18,091 nt of DNA from Prosthecochloris sp. Its GTDB lineage: Bacteria; Bacteroidota; Chlorobiia; Chlorobiales; Chlorobiaceae. A program made the translations under genes and the position numbers. This document shows positions 1 to 6,483 of the stretch, piece by piece (within the stretch, counting starts at the first letter, position 1; each line of letters starts with the position of its first letter). The notes under the pieces were generated by a model. The model did not search any database and was not told the origin of the DNA. It saw only the letters and a program-made list of their open reading frames with translations. Location: assembly GCA_004028745.1 (NCBI GenBank), contig RAZP01000031.1, positions 1 to 18,091 of the forward strand, read 5' to 3'.

Positions 1-1
1 G

Positions 2-514
2 GAATCGCAGCAGATCGAGGGTTATGTCAAGTATAACTACTTTGACAAAGAACAACGAAAGGCCTTGAAACAAAAGCCAAAGTTCCTTGATCCCCATACG
101 TTGCATTATGCTGAACAGGACGATTGCTATATCTGCCCGATGGGCCAGGAGATGAACCATGTTTTTACGCGCTCGAGACAAACGTCTACCGGCTATGTCC
201 AAACCATAAAAACCTATCGGGCACGCAACTGTAGCGGATGCCCACTGGCCGCAAGTTGTCATCCAGTCAATGGGCAGGCAGGCTTTAGTATCAATCAGAA
301 GTTGAGCCGATTGAAAGCACAGGCTCGTCACCTGCTGCTGTCCGAAGAAGGCATCCGAAAGCGAAAACAACGGGCAATTGATGTCGAACCGGTTTTTGGG
401 CAGCTCAAACAGAACAGAAACTTCAAACGATTTAGATTACGAGGATTGAAAAACGTGGAAATTGAGATGGGACTGGCAGCAATGGCACACAATATTGCTA
501 AAATGGCGGGATAA
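2..514 (+). CDS. IS1182-family transposase, C-terminal part (5' end outside window)
   Basis: The frame is open from base 2 with no start in view, so this is the C-terminal ~170 residues of a transposase that begins left of the window. The visible protein has the layout usual for IS1182-type DDE transposases: a KYNYFDKEQ-like segment, a Cys-rich patch (CYICPMGQEM, then CSGCPLAASC), and a C-terminal block containing DVEPVFGQLKQNRNFKRFRLRG, in which the Glu of VEPVFG is the likely third catalytic acid. It ends with a normal stop after AHNIAKMAG. Whether the whole element is intact cannot be judged from here. Family assignment rests on recall of these motifs. Confidence 0.85.
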   Translation, partial: ESQQIEGYVKYNYFDKEQRKALKQKPKFLDPHTLHYAEQDDCYICPMGQEMNHVFTRSRQTSTGYVQTIKTYRARNCSGCPLAASCHPVNGQAGFSINQKLSRLKAQARHLLLSEEGIRKRKQRAIDVEPVFGQLKQNRNFKRFRLRGLKNVEIEMGLAAMAHNIAKMAG

Positions 515-580
515 GATCCCACTTTTTTCATACTCATCGGAAATTGCTACTGGTCAGGAGAACTTGCTGGGAAAAAGAAA

Positions 581-614
581 GAGGCGGTCTCAGTTTTAAT
601 TCTGAGACAGCCTC
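581..614. repeat. Right terminal dyad of the IS1182-like element, possible bidirectional terminator
   Basis: GAGGCGGTCTCAG (581-593) and CTGAGACAGCCTC (602-614) form a 13-bp stem with one mismatch and an 8-base loop, followed by TTTTTA on the plus strand and by T-rich sequence on the minus strand. The outer sequence GAGGCTGTCTCAG, read on the minus strand, resembles the ends of IS1182-type elements, so base 614 is the probable right terminus of the IS. The structure could also stop transcription coming from hemN, whose stop codon is 30 bp away. The left IS end is outside the window, so the terminal repeat could not be confirmed by comparison. Confidence 0.6.
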
Positions 615-643
615 TTTTTACTATGAAAAAGCCTTCCCTGCTT

Positions 644-2065
644 TCAACCCACCTGTTGAGCTTCTTTAGCCTGGCGGGCCTTTTCGATATATTGTGCCTG
701 GATATCCCTGGACACATTGTAAGCCTTTGAAAGGCTGTCGGATCTCCAGAGCCTGGCATCAAACGCCATGCAGATATTTCTGAGAAAAGGAATACCGACT
801 TCGGTAACACGAACACCATCTTCATGCAGTTCGACAATACCGTCATTCTGCATGTCTTCCAGACGGAATTTCGCTACATCGAGCTCATCGCAATAAAGTT
901 TCGGGTCCTCCCAGGAAGTTTCCTGCTTGCACATCAAGTTGAGAATGTGACGGCGCAGCACAAGGTCCTCGTCGGTCAGCAAATGACCTCGATGCAAGGG
1001 AAAACGGCCTGCGTTAACTTCACGCATGTAGTCTTCATGGAAACGCTCATTCTGGGCAAAAGCATACCAGGTATCGCTTATCGATGAAGAGCCAAGCGCA
1101 AGCATCATCTGGGTGGTATTTTCAGTATAACCCATAAAGTTCCTGTGCAGTGTACCATTCTGTGCCGCTTCGTAAAGAGCATCACCCTCAATGGCAAAAT
1201 GATCCATGCCAATTTCATGATAACCGATTGATTCCAGCATCTCCAGACCTTTGTCATACAACTCTTGCTTGACAGCTCCAACCGGCAGATCCTCCTCCTT
1301 GAACTTGCGCTGTCCTTCATACATATGCGGATTGTGCCCGTAAGCATAAAAAGCTATGCGGTCGGGCTTGAGTTCCATCACCTTTGCGATAGTGTCGGTA
1401 ACTGTTGCAAGGGTTTGTTTGGGCAGCCCGTAAACAAGATCGAAGTTAACCGATGTAAATCCTATCTCTCTTGCGATATCAACTTTCTCCCGAACCATTT
1501 CATAAGGCTGAAGCCTGTTGATTTCCTTCTGAACCACGGGGTCGAAGTCCTGGATTCCAAAACTCATCCGGCGAAAACCAACACTGTAAAGAGCTTCAAG
1601 GTGCTCCTTTGTTGTTGAACGGGGATTTGTCTCGAAACTGAACATGTAATCATCCATCCGGTTTACATGTTCATAGAGACCGCCGACAAGCTTGACAAGG
1701 TTGTCGGGGCTTAAAAACGTAGGCGTACCGCCACCGATATGCATCTCCTTGACATTGAGCGTCCCCGGAAAAACGTCGAGGTACATCTGCCATTCCTTCA
1801 GCAATGCCTCAAGGTAAGGCTGCTCAAAAGAATGATCCTGCGTGCGATAAGCGTTACAACCACAGAAATAACAGTAGTTTTCACAGTAAGGAACATGAAT
1901 GTACATGCTGACACCGGTGGTATCGTTACTATCGTTGAAGCCTTTTACCATGGCTTCTTTCCATTGCTCCTGGGAAACACCGTCAGTGCTCCATGACGGA
2001 ATGGTCGGATAACTTGTATACCGGGGTCCGGGGTTGCTGTACTTATCTGCAAGATTTGTTGCCAT
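644..2065 (-). CDS. hemN: Oxygen-independent coproporphyrinogen III oxidase (radical SAM)
   Basis: HemN oxidatively decarboxylates coproporphyrinogen III to protoporphyrinogen IX without oxygen, using S-adenosylmethionine and a 4Fe-4S cluster in the cytoplasm. A strict anaerobe needs this step for heme and bacteriochlorophyll. At 473 residues it is the length of true HemN. The N-terminal PGPRYTSYPT segment is typical, and the cluster motif HVPYCENYCYFCGCN gives Cys61, Cys65, Cys68 and Cys70. This CxxxCxxCxC pattern separates HemN from HemW-like proteins. IGGGTPTFLSP and NFMGYTENTTQMMLALG (matching the HemN GYTT region) also fit. The start ATG at 2065 has a good ribosome site (GAGGAA, 7 bases upstream of the start). 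The gene is divergent from purE across a 123-bp gap and is followed by the IS1182 end. Confidence 0.95.
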   Translation of the reverse strand: MATNLADKYSNPGPRYTSYPTIPSWSTDGVSQEQWKEAMVKGFNDSNDTTGVSMYIHVPYCENYCYFCGCNAYRTQDHSFEQPYLEALLKEWQMYLDVFPGTLNVKEMHIGGGTPTFLSPDNLVKLVGGLYEHVNRMDDYMFSFETNPRSTTKEHLEALYSVGFRRMSFGIQDFDPVVQKEINRLQPYEMVREKVDIAREIGFTSVNFDLVYGLPKQTLATVTDTIAKVMELKPDRIAFYAYGHNPHMYEGQRKFKEEDLPVGAVKQELYDKGLEMLESIGYHEIGMDHFAIEGDALYEAAQNGTLHRNFMGYTENTTQMMLALGSSSISDTWYAFAQNERFHEDYMREVNAGRFPLHRGHLLTDEDLVLRRHILNLMCKQETSWEDPKLYCDELDVAKFRLEDMQNDGIVELHEDGVRVTEVGIPFLRNICMAFDARLWRSDSLSKAYNVSRDIQAQYIEKARQAKEAQQVG

Positions 2066-2100
2066 TGTAATCTTCCTCTACAAGTGTTACTTTTCTTTTC

Positions 2101-2124
2101 TTGTGTACCCGTGAAAATACACAA
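2101..2124. promoter_or_regulatory. Inverted repeat between hemN and purE, candidate operator
   Basis: TTGTGTA (2101-2107) and TACACAA (2118-2124) are perfect inverted arms around a 10-base centre, located 36 bp upstream of hemN in the divergent hemN/purE intergenic region. The arrangement fits a dimeric regulator site acting on hemN, but it does not match the FNR box (TTGAT-N4-ATCAA). No regulator can be named from the sequence. Confidence 0.3.
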
Positions 2125-2151
2125 AACTCGGCAAAATCATAAATAAAAGGA

Positions 2152-2169
2152 CACCGCAACATAGCGGTG
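2152..2169 (+). other. Perfect 6-6-6 hairpin in the purE leader
   Basis: CACCGC (2152-2157) and GCGGTG (2164-2169) form a stem with a 6-base loop, 19 bases before the purE start. The stem is followed after a few bases by a short T run. purE has no clear Shine-Dalgarno sequence next to its ATG, so a leader structure could matter for expression. It is too short and isolated to match a known purine riboswitch, and it may be an ordinary small stem. Confidence 0.3.
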
Positions 2170-2188
2170 GCTAATCTAAATTTTTGTT

Positions 2189-2713
2189 ATGACAACACTT
2201 TCAGACAACTCATCTCCTGTGGTAGGCATACTTATGGGATCCGATTCGGATTTCGATATCATGAAAGAGGCCGCTTCCGTCCTCGATGAATTCGATATAC
2301 CTTATGAGGTTTCGGTCATTTCTGCGCACCGTACACCAAGCGACCTTGAACGATATGCCACAAATGCAAAGAAAAACGGGCTTAAAGCCATTATTGCAGG
2401 TGCCGGCGGTGCGGCACATCTTCCAGGCGTTACAGCCGCCCTTACGGTGCTTCCGGTAATCGGTGTCCCGATTTTCAGCAAAAAGCTCAACGGGCAGGAC
2501 TCACTGTATTCAATCGTACAGATGCCTGCCGGAATCCCGGTTGCTACGGTTGGAATCGACAATGCCCGGAACGCAGCGCTCATGGCCGTACAGATCCTGG
2601 CATTGACCGACTCTTCTATCATGTCTTCTCTTGAAGAGTTCCGGGACAAACTTGCCGAAGCATCGCGCTTGAAGAACAGGAAAGTACAGGAAAAACTCAA
2701 TGCAATCGGCTGA
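2189..2713 (+). CDS. purE: N5-carboxyaminoimidazole ribonucleotide mutase, class I PurE
   Basis: PurE converts N5-CAIR to CAIR in de novo purine synthesis, normally after PurK. The protein (174 residues) shows the family landmarks in order: GILMGSDSDFDIM near residues 13-25, VISAHRTPSDLERY near 43-56, AIIAGAGGAAHLPGV near 67-81, and LNGQDSLYSIVQMPAGIPVATVGI around 100-123. The SAHRTP and AGAGGAAHLPG loops bind the substrate in characterised PurE, and the sequence follows the E. coli class I pattern. No purK lies in the window. No strong ribosome site precedes the ATG. The downstream cupin gene overlaps the 3' end by 14 bp, suggesting coupled translation. Confidence 0.95.
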   Translation: MTTLSDNSSPVVGILMGSDSDFDIMKEAASVLDEFDIPYEVSVISAHRTPSDLERYATNAKKNGLKAIIAGAGGAAHLPGVTAALTVLPVIGVPIFSKKLNGQDSLYSIVQMPAGIPVATVGIDNARNAALMAVQILALTDSSIMSSLEEFRDKLAEASRLKNRKVQEKLNAIG

Positions 2714-3191
2714 TCATTGGATTGAAACACTTGATCTTTCACACCACCCCGAAGGGGGGTATTTCCGTGAAACCTATCGCAGCAAGACCTCTTACGAGTT
2801 CCGCAAAAGCCCGGTTTTTTCCGGAAACCGGGCTTATGCCACCGCGATTTATTACTTGCTGAAAGGAAACGAGTGCTCCAGGCTGCACAGAATCAAATCC
2901 GACGAGCTCTGGCTTTACCATTCCGGCAACCCTCTTACGATATATCTGTTTCATGATGTCGGCTTCATGTCATCGTTTACACTCGACTCCGGAACAGGAA
3001 CCTTTCAAGGCATTGTGCCCGCAAACACATGGTTTGGAGCAAAGCTCGAATCCCCTTCTCCCGACGCCTACACCCTCACAAGCTGCGTTGTTTCCCCCGG
3101 TTTTGATTTCAGCGATTTCACTTTAGCCGACCGTGACTCGCTAACAAGAAAGTTCCCTCAATATGCTGATCTGATCAAAGGTCTCACCTGA
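2700..3191 (+). CDS. Cupin-fold protein of the DUF985 (cupin_5) family
   Basis: A 163-residue protein starting WIETLDLSHHPEGGYFRETYRS, a typical opening of DUF985 cupins (YML079w-like small beta-barrel proteins). Further family features are YYLLKGNECSRLHRIKSDELWLYHSG, with possible metal or ligand residues His, Glu and His, and GIVPANTWFGAKL. The biochemical role of the family is not settled; some relatives have been linked to sugar or nucleotide-sugar binding, so no function is assigned. The start at 2700 lies inside the end of purE and is preceded by AGGAAA at 7 bases, supporting translational coupling. It ends about 20 bp before the remnant IS element. Confidence 0.85.
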   Translation: MQSADHWIETLDLSHHPEGGYFRETYRSKTSYEFRKSPVFSGNRAYATAIYYLLKGNECSRLHRIKSDELWLYHSGNPLTIYLFHDVGFMSSFTLDSGTGTFQGIVPANTWFGAKLESPSPDAYTLTSCVVSPGFDFSDFTLADRDSLTRKFPQYADLIKGLT

Positions 3192-3214
3192 CCATTCATA
3201 CCCATCCATACATA

Positions 3215-4030
3215 GGGCTCACTGAATAATAGTTAAGTTACTATAAAAAAATGCAATAAGGCTATAATGTCGTATATTGCGAGCAAGGAAAAACCCGAAA
3301 AAGCCTCAAAACCCTTGCACGTCTAAATCACCGTTCTATATATCAGCGCGATAGCGAGCGCTATCGGGAGCGGTACGGTTCATATCCTGCATCGGTGCAT
3401 GCCGATAAGCTCTATCGAACCAGGGAAAATCGGAGGTGGTGCAAGGATCGAGGTATCCGGTTGAACGGTGTGCCACCGGGGCGCCCCCCGAAAGAGCCTG
3501 AGAAGCACCGTGCTCGTCGCAAACAGATCAGGGAAGACGAAGGCATCCGCAATGCTGTTGAAGGGAGGTTTGGCATGGCAAAACGCCGCTACAGTCTCGA
3601 TAGAATGATGGCAAGACTGGCCGAAAGCAGCCAGACGGTCGTCGGGATTGTCTTTCTGGTGATGAATCTGGAGCGGTGGCTCCTGGTTCCTTTTTTGCGC
3701 CTTGTCAAACGGTTCTGTTCGGAGCTGCAACTCTTCACCGAACATCGATTGTTGGCATCATGCCAAGCTACTGATGAAGCCCCCGTTACACTGTGCCTCC
3801 GCAGAAGGGCCGAAACTCCCCAACTATATACCATCGGTGCCCGCTTTACAGCTTAACTCAGCCCAACCGCCGCTTGTACAATTAAACAAAGCAGTTGTCC
3901 CGGAGTCACAGTTGGCTCCAAATACCTCGGACCCGTACAGTTGGATTACGGCAGGCTCCTGCCAGCTCAGGTTGGCGCCAAGCTTCGTTGTATCACGAAT
4001 TAACGGTGAGTTGAATCGTTCAGTAAACCC
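3215..4030 (+). mobile_element. Decayed IS5-like element with imperfect terminal repeats and TACATA flanks
   Basis: The left end reads GGGCTCACTGAATAAT and the reverse complement of the right end reads GGGTTTACTGAACGAT. These agree at 12 of 16 positions, and all four differences are transitions. The same 6 bases, TACATA, flank both ends (3209-3214 and 4031-4036), as expected for a target duplication. Inside lies a broken transposase gene. About 300 bp between the transposase remnant and the right end show no recognisable coding content. The boundaries are inferred from the repeat match alone; the transposase content is more secure. Confidence 0.55.
3267..3856 (+). pseudogene. IS5-family transposase remnant, internally deleted and frameshifted
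   Basis: A short N-terminal piece beginning MSYIASKEKPEKASKPLHV (3267-3326) reaches a stop. A second reading frame, open from before 3340 to the stop at 3856, then gives ERYRERYGSYPASVHADKLYRTRENRRW, GVPPGRPP, and a catalytic-Glu region EGIRNAVEGRFGMAKRRYSLDRMMARLAESS, followed by VFLVMNLERWL. These are classic C-terminal IS5-family DDE transposase features. The catalytic Asp-containing middle of the protein is missing and the two pieces are in different frames, so the gene cannot make active transposase. The last ~40 residues before the stop do not look like the family and may be read-through into unrelated DNA. Confidence 0.8.
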
Positions 4031-4150
4031 TACATACCTGTTCCGCTGGCAAGTCAGAACCAGTCAGAAGTTTCCAGTTGGCAATTTTTGTGCTATGAAT
4101 TAAGTAAAACCACTGTTGATTTGCTTATTCGTTGAATCGTTGAACTGTAG

Positions 4151-4170
4151 GGGCGAAAAAACTTTCGCCC
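4151..4170. repeat. Perfect 8-4-8 stem-loop
   Basis: GGGCGAAA, the loop AAAC, then TTTCGCCC. No T run follows on either side, so it is not a standard terminator. Similar GGGCGAAA...TTTCGCCC stems are remembered as dispersed extragenic repeats in other genomes, but copy number here cannot be checked. Confidence 0.5.
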
Positions 4171-4190
4171 GCATGAGCGTGCAGAGGCAC

Positions 4191-4208
4191 ATCCCGACAT
4201 ATCGGGAT
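4191..4208. repeat. Dyad TCCCGACAnnTCGGGAT, copy 1
   Basis: ATCCCGA-CATA-TCGGGAT is a perfect 7-4-7 inverted repeat. A second copy of the same 17-base pattern, differing only at the two central bases, lies in the dnaG leader, so this is a dispersed palindromic repeat rather than a chance stem. Confidence 0.55.
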
Positions 4209-4278
4209 TACCGAGGCTATCTCAAAAGCACTGCGTCACGATTATCGGTCGCCATGCATAAGTTTCCGGCAGAGAGTC

Positions 4279-4353
4279 ATGCCGCACTTGATGCGGCATC
4301 CATACTGACTTTCATTGGAAGATGGATCCCCGGGTCAAGCCCGAGGATGACTA
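4279..4353. repeat. Extragenic palindrome pair of the CCCGGGTCAAGCCCG type
   Basis: The first part is a 7-7-7 stem ATGCCGC-ACTTGAT-GCGGCAT. About 30 bp on, GATCCCCGGGTCAAGCCCG and the following AGGATGAC form an imperfect stem (7 of 8 pairs, loop TCAAG). The consensus GGATCCCCGGGTCAAGCCCG resembles palindromic repeats remembered from several bacterial lineages. It is probably not expressed. Confidence 0.5.
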
Positions 4354-4406
4354 TATAAAGACAAATTGCAGGACTAATGAGACAGCTTCCTACGTTTTTG
4401 AATTCG

Positions 4407-4441
4407 ACTTGTCACTCGTTACCGGTCACTTGTCACTCTAC
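4407..4441. repeat. Heptamer-phased repeat tract 1
   Basis: The bases can be cut into successive 7-mers ACTTGTC, ACTCGTT, ACCGGTC, ACTTGTC, ACTCTAC without a gap. The unit is degenerate but the phase is exact over five units. Confidence 0.6.
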
Positions 4442-4471
4442 CAGCAAAGCGGTAATCGTAATCGAAAAAAG

Positions 4472-4499
4472 TTCAGAATCCGGAATTCAGAAGCCAGAA
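4472..4499. repeat. Heptamer-phased repeat tract 2
   Basis: Successive 7-mers TTCAGAA, TCCGGAA, TTCAGAA and GCCAGAA lie immediately downstream of the tusA stop codon. On the minus strand the tract is followed by CTTTTTT, so it could sit at the transcription end of the sulfur cluster, although the stem it can form is weak. Confidence 0.55.
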
Positions 4500-4501
4500 G
4501 C

Positions 4502-4720
4502 TTATTTTCGGATAATCACATGGTAATATTCCCCTTCCTTTCGTATATCCTCAACACGATGCCCCTGCTCCTTGGCTGTACGCGGGACGCTTTCCAGGGG
4601 CTCGCCTTCCGCCAGAAGCACATCAAGGGTATCCCCTTCCTCAATCTGAGAAAGCTTCAGTTTCACTTTCACCATGGTCATGGGACAGCGCTCTTTTGTT
4701 ATATCAATGGAATGCAACAT
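4502..4720 (-). CDS. tusA: TusA-family sulfur carrier / sulfurtransferase
   Basis: TusA proteins are small cytoplasmic carriers that hold sulfur as a persulfide on one Cys. The 72-residue product opens MLHSIDITKERCPMTMVKVKLKL; Cys12 is the expected active residue. The usual CPxP motif is CPMT here, so the second Pro is replaced by Thr, a variant that occurs in a TusA-like subgroup. EEGDTLDVLLAEGEP and the C-terminal GHRV-containing part match the two-layer TusA fold. I start at the ATG at 4720. The frame is open further upstream, but that part runs back into dsrE2 and has no family likeness. It lies 19 bp after dsrE2 and is the last gene of the cluster. Confidence 0.85.
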   Translation of the reverse strand: MLHSIDITKERCPMTMVKVKLKLSQIEEGDTLDVLLAEGEPLESVPRTAKEQGHRVEDIRKEGEYYHVIIRK

Positions 4721-4739
4721 GTAAATCACGTCATATAAT

Positions 4740-5216
4740 TTAAATAAATAGAATATGCCCGTCCTTCGACGCATCGAGGAAGGTGGCAACTCCGACAACA
4801 TCTTTTACGTGACCGTCAAGGTCCTCCTTTTTGACTCCGAGAATATGCATTGCCATCTCACAAGCAACAAAATCAATGTTCAGTTCCTTGGCAGCATCGA
4901 TCAACTCGTCCAATGTGGCCACATTGCTTTTTTTCATCATTCCGGTCATTAAAAAAGGACTCATCCCGCCAAAATTCAGTCTGCTTAAGGGCAGGTTTCT
5001 TTTGCCTCCCATGAGAAAATTGAACACCCGTGCAAGAATCCCGCTGCCAATCAATGACCGGCCGGTTTTTTTCTTTAAAATGTTCAGCCCCCAGAATGTA
5101 AAAAACATTTTTACCTCCCAGTTAACTGCAGCCGCACCCGTGGCCAGGGTAAAAGCTGCAAGCGCCTTGTCAAAATCACCGCTGAAACATACTATCGAAA
5201 GTTTCTTACGCTCCAT
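4740..5216 (-). CDS. dsrE2: DsrE2-like sulfur-trafficking protein (DsrE/DsrF/DrsH superfamily)
   Basis: At 158 residues it has the length of DsrE2-type proteins. It opens KKLSIVCFSGDFDKALAAFTLATGAA, has a hydrophobic stretch VKMFFTFWGLNILKK, a GGMSPFLMTGMMKKSNVATLDEL segment, and FVACEMAMHILGV. Cys119 in the last motif is the candidate persulfide-carrying residue; Cys10 is also present. In sulfur-oxidising prokaryotes DsrE2 and TusA genes are commonly adjacent and pass sulfane sulfur in the cytoplasm. Here the pair follows genes for assimilation instead of dsr or hdr genes. The start at 5216 has a strong GGGAGG ribosome site. Whether it donates sulfur to the E1/carrier pair is inference. Confidence 0.85.
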   Translation of the reverse strand: MERKKLSIVCFSGDFDKALAAFTLATGAAAVNWEVKMFFTFWGLNILKKKTGRSLIGSGILARVFNFLMGGKRNLPLSRLNFGGMSPFLMTGMMKKSNVATLDELIDAAKELNIDFVACEMAMHILGVKKEDLDGHVKDVVGVATFLDASKDGHILFI

Positions 5217-5245
5217 TGTGCCTCCCTGTTTTCTGGTTCTGATCT

Positions 5246-5644
5246 CTACCCGTCAATAATGTCAAGAGGCTCTTCAAAAACCTCATTTTTTACAATTTTG
5301 AATGCCCTGACTTCAGGTTTTGCAGCAGCAAGCGAAACAATGACATATATCATTTCCGGATCAAGGGCAAGCCTGATGTCCTCCTGTGACGGCCTCGCCG
5401 GTGTCTGGGGGTGACTGTGATAGACGGCAACGGCACGCTGGTTTTTTGTCCGCATTGCCCGCACAGCGTCAAACTGCTCCTTCGGATCAAATGAGAAATG
5501 TTCGCCTGATTTATCAATGTTTGTCAGGCAATACGCTTCGACAACCGTAGCATTCTGACCGCCCAGATAGCCGCACGCTTCCAACGGCATATCGTTTTGC
5601 GAGTGTTCAATAATTTTTTCGTAAACACTTTTCCACATGTTCAT
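5246..5644 (-). CDS. JAMM/MPN+ metalloprotease (M67 family), Mec+/HcyD-like
   Basis: A 132-residue single-domain protein with a complete zinc JAMM motif: Glu22 in MPLEACGYLGG, then HSHPQTPARPSQED giving His76, His78, Ser86 and Asp89 in the exact HxHx7Sx2D spacing. Relatives such as Mec+ (M. tuberculosis) and HcyD (Wolinella) cleave at the C-terminus of ubiquitin-like sulfur carriers, either releasing cysteine or homocysteine or exposing Gly-Gly. The neighbours here (carrier, E1, CysK, MetY) point to the same role. I choose ATG 5644 because it has AGGGAG about 9 bases upstream and starts at the domain. An upstream in-frame start at 5692 would overlap the E1 gene and add an unlike extension. 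Confidence 0.9.
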   Translation of the reverse strand: MNMWKSVYEKIIEHSQNDMPLEACGYLGGQNATVVEAYCLTNIDKSGEHFSFDPKEQFDAVRAMRTKNQRAVAVYHSHPQTPARPSQEDIRLALDPEMIYVIVSLAAAKPEVRAFKIVKNEVFEEPLDIIDG

Positions 5645-5673
5645 GCAATGCTCTCCCTTTTCCGATGAACTTT

Positions 5674-6483
5674 TTACTTTTTCAGGTCGCACACAATCTG
5701 CTGCTCATCAATTAATTCTGTAATTACAGGATGCTCGGAGCAAACTGCGCATTTCGGATTTTTCTGAAGTTTCACCTTCCTGAAATTCATGGGCAATGCA
5801 TCGAAGGTTAGCAGTGCATCAGCCAGAACTTCGCCTGCCCCGGTGATATACTTTAATGCTTCGGCAGCCTGTATCGTGCCGAGCATTCCCGCAACAGCAC
5901 CAAGCACTCCAGCCTCGGAACAGGTAGGGATCATATTTTCCGGCGGGGGTTTGTGAAACACGCATCGGTAACAGGCGCTCTCTTTAGGCAGAACGGTCAT
6001 TGTCTGGCCGTTAAATCTCAGAATGCCTCCATGAGAGTAAGGTATCCGCTTCATCACACATGCATCGTTTATAAGAAATTTTGTCGCAAAATTATCGGTA
6101 CCGTCAATCACAAAATCATAACCGTCAATGATGCCCTCGATATTTGATGCCTTTACAAAAGCCCTGACCGGCTCAACAGTGACGTCGGGGTTGATGGCTT
6201 CGATCTTTTCTCTGGCCGAAGTTACCTTGAGAGATCCGATATCCTCTGTAAAATGAATGATCTGCCGCTGAAGATTCGACACCTCGACGGCATCAGCATC
6301 AACAATACCTATTGTCCCGATGCCGGCAGCAGCACAATACATTGCTGCGGGAGCCCCAAGCCCTCCTGCGCCGATTATCAGCACCCTGGAATTCATCAAC
6401 TTGAGCTGCCCTTCAACACCGACGGAATTGAGTAAAATATGGCGGCTGTACCGCTCCAGCTGCGACTGGGTAAAGTCAATCAT
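5674..6483 (-). CDS. ThiF/MoeB/HesA-family E1-like adenylyltransferase
   Basis: E1-like enzymes adenylate the C-terminal Gly of a ThiS/MoaD-like carrier so that it can be turned into a thiocarboxylate. The 269-residue protein has the nucleotide-binding GAGGLG at residues 38-43, the VSNLQRQIIH block at 68-77, DGTDNFATKFLINDA at 127-141, zinc cysteines CYRC (171, 174) and CAVC (245, 248), and the catalytic Cys188 in PTCSEAGVLG. There is no rhodanese domain at the C-terminus, so sulfur must come from another protein. MetY stop and E1 start overlap (ATGA). In this context it most likely activates the carrier encoded two genes upstream, rather than serving thiamine or molybdopterin synthesis, but a shared role cannot be excluded. 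Confidence 0.93.
   Translation of the reverse strand: MIDFTQSQLERYSRHILLNSVGVEGQLKLMNSRVLIIGAGGLGAPAAMYCAAAGIGTIGIVDADAVEVSNLQRQIIHFTEDIGSLKVTSAREKIEAINPDVTVEPVRAFVKASNIEGIIDGYDFVIDGTDNFATKFLINDACVMKRIPYSHGGILRFNGQTMTVLPKESACYRCVFHKPPPENMIPTCSEAGVLGAVAGMLGTIQAAEALKYITGAGEVLADALLTFDALPMNFRKVKLQKNPKCAVCSEHPVITELIDEQQIVCDLKK

Larger units (their letters stand above)
4031..4501. other. Gene-free repeat-rich spacer between the IS remnant and the sulfur cluster
   Basis: No convincing coding frame was found. The stretch is a patchwork of small structures: a stem GGGCGAAA/TTTCGCCC (4151-4170), a dyad ATCCCGA-CATA-TCGGGAT (4191-4208), a stem ATGCCGC/GCGGCAT (4279-4299), a near-palindrome around CGGGTCAAGCCCG (4327-4347), and two tracts with a 7-base period (4407-4441 and 4472-4499). 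It lies downstream of tusA and upstream of nothing, so it may also hold the cluster's transcription end. Confidence 0.6.

Noticed and set aside
2152..2169. Purine riboswitch before purE
   Set aside because: Only one small stem is present; the conserved core and three-way junction of known purine riboswitches are absent.
3702..4103. 133-residue open frame overlapping the IS remnant
   Set aside because: It overlaps the transposase frame, crosses the inferred IS right end, and shows no recognisable motif.
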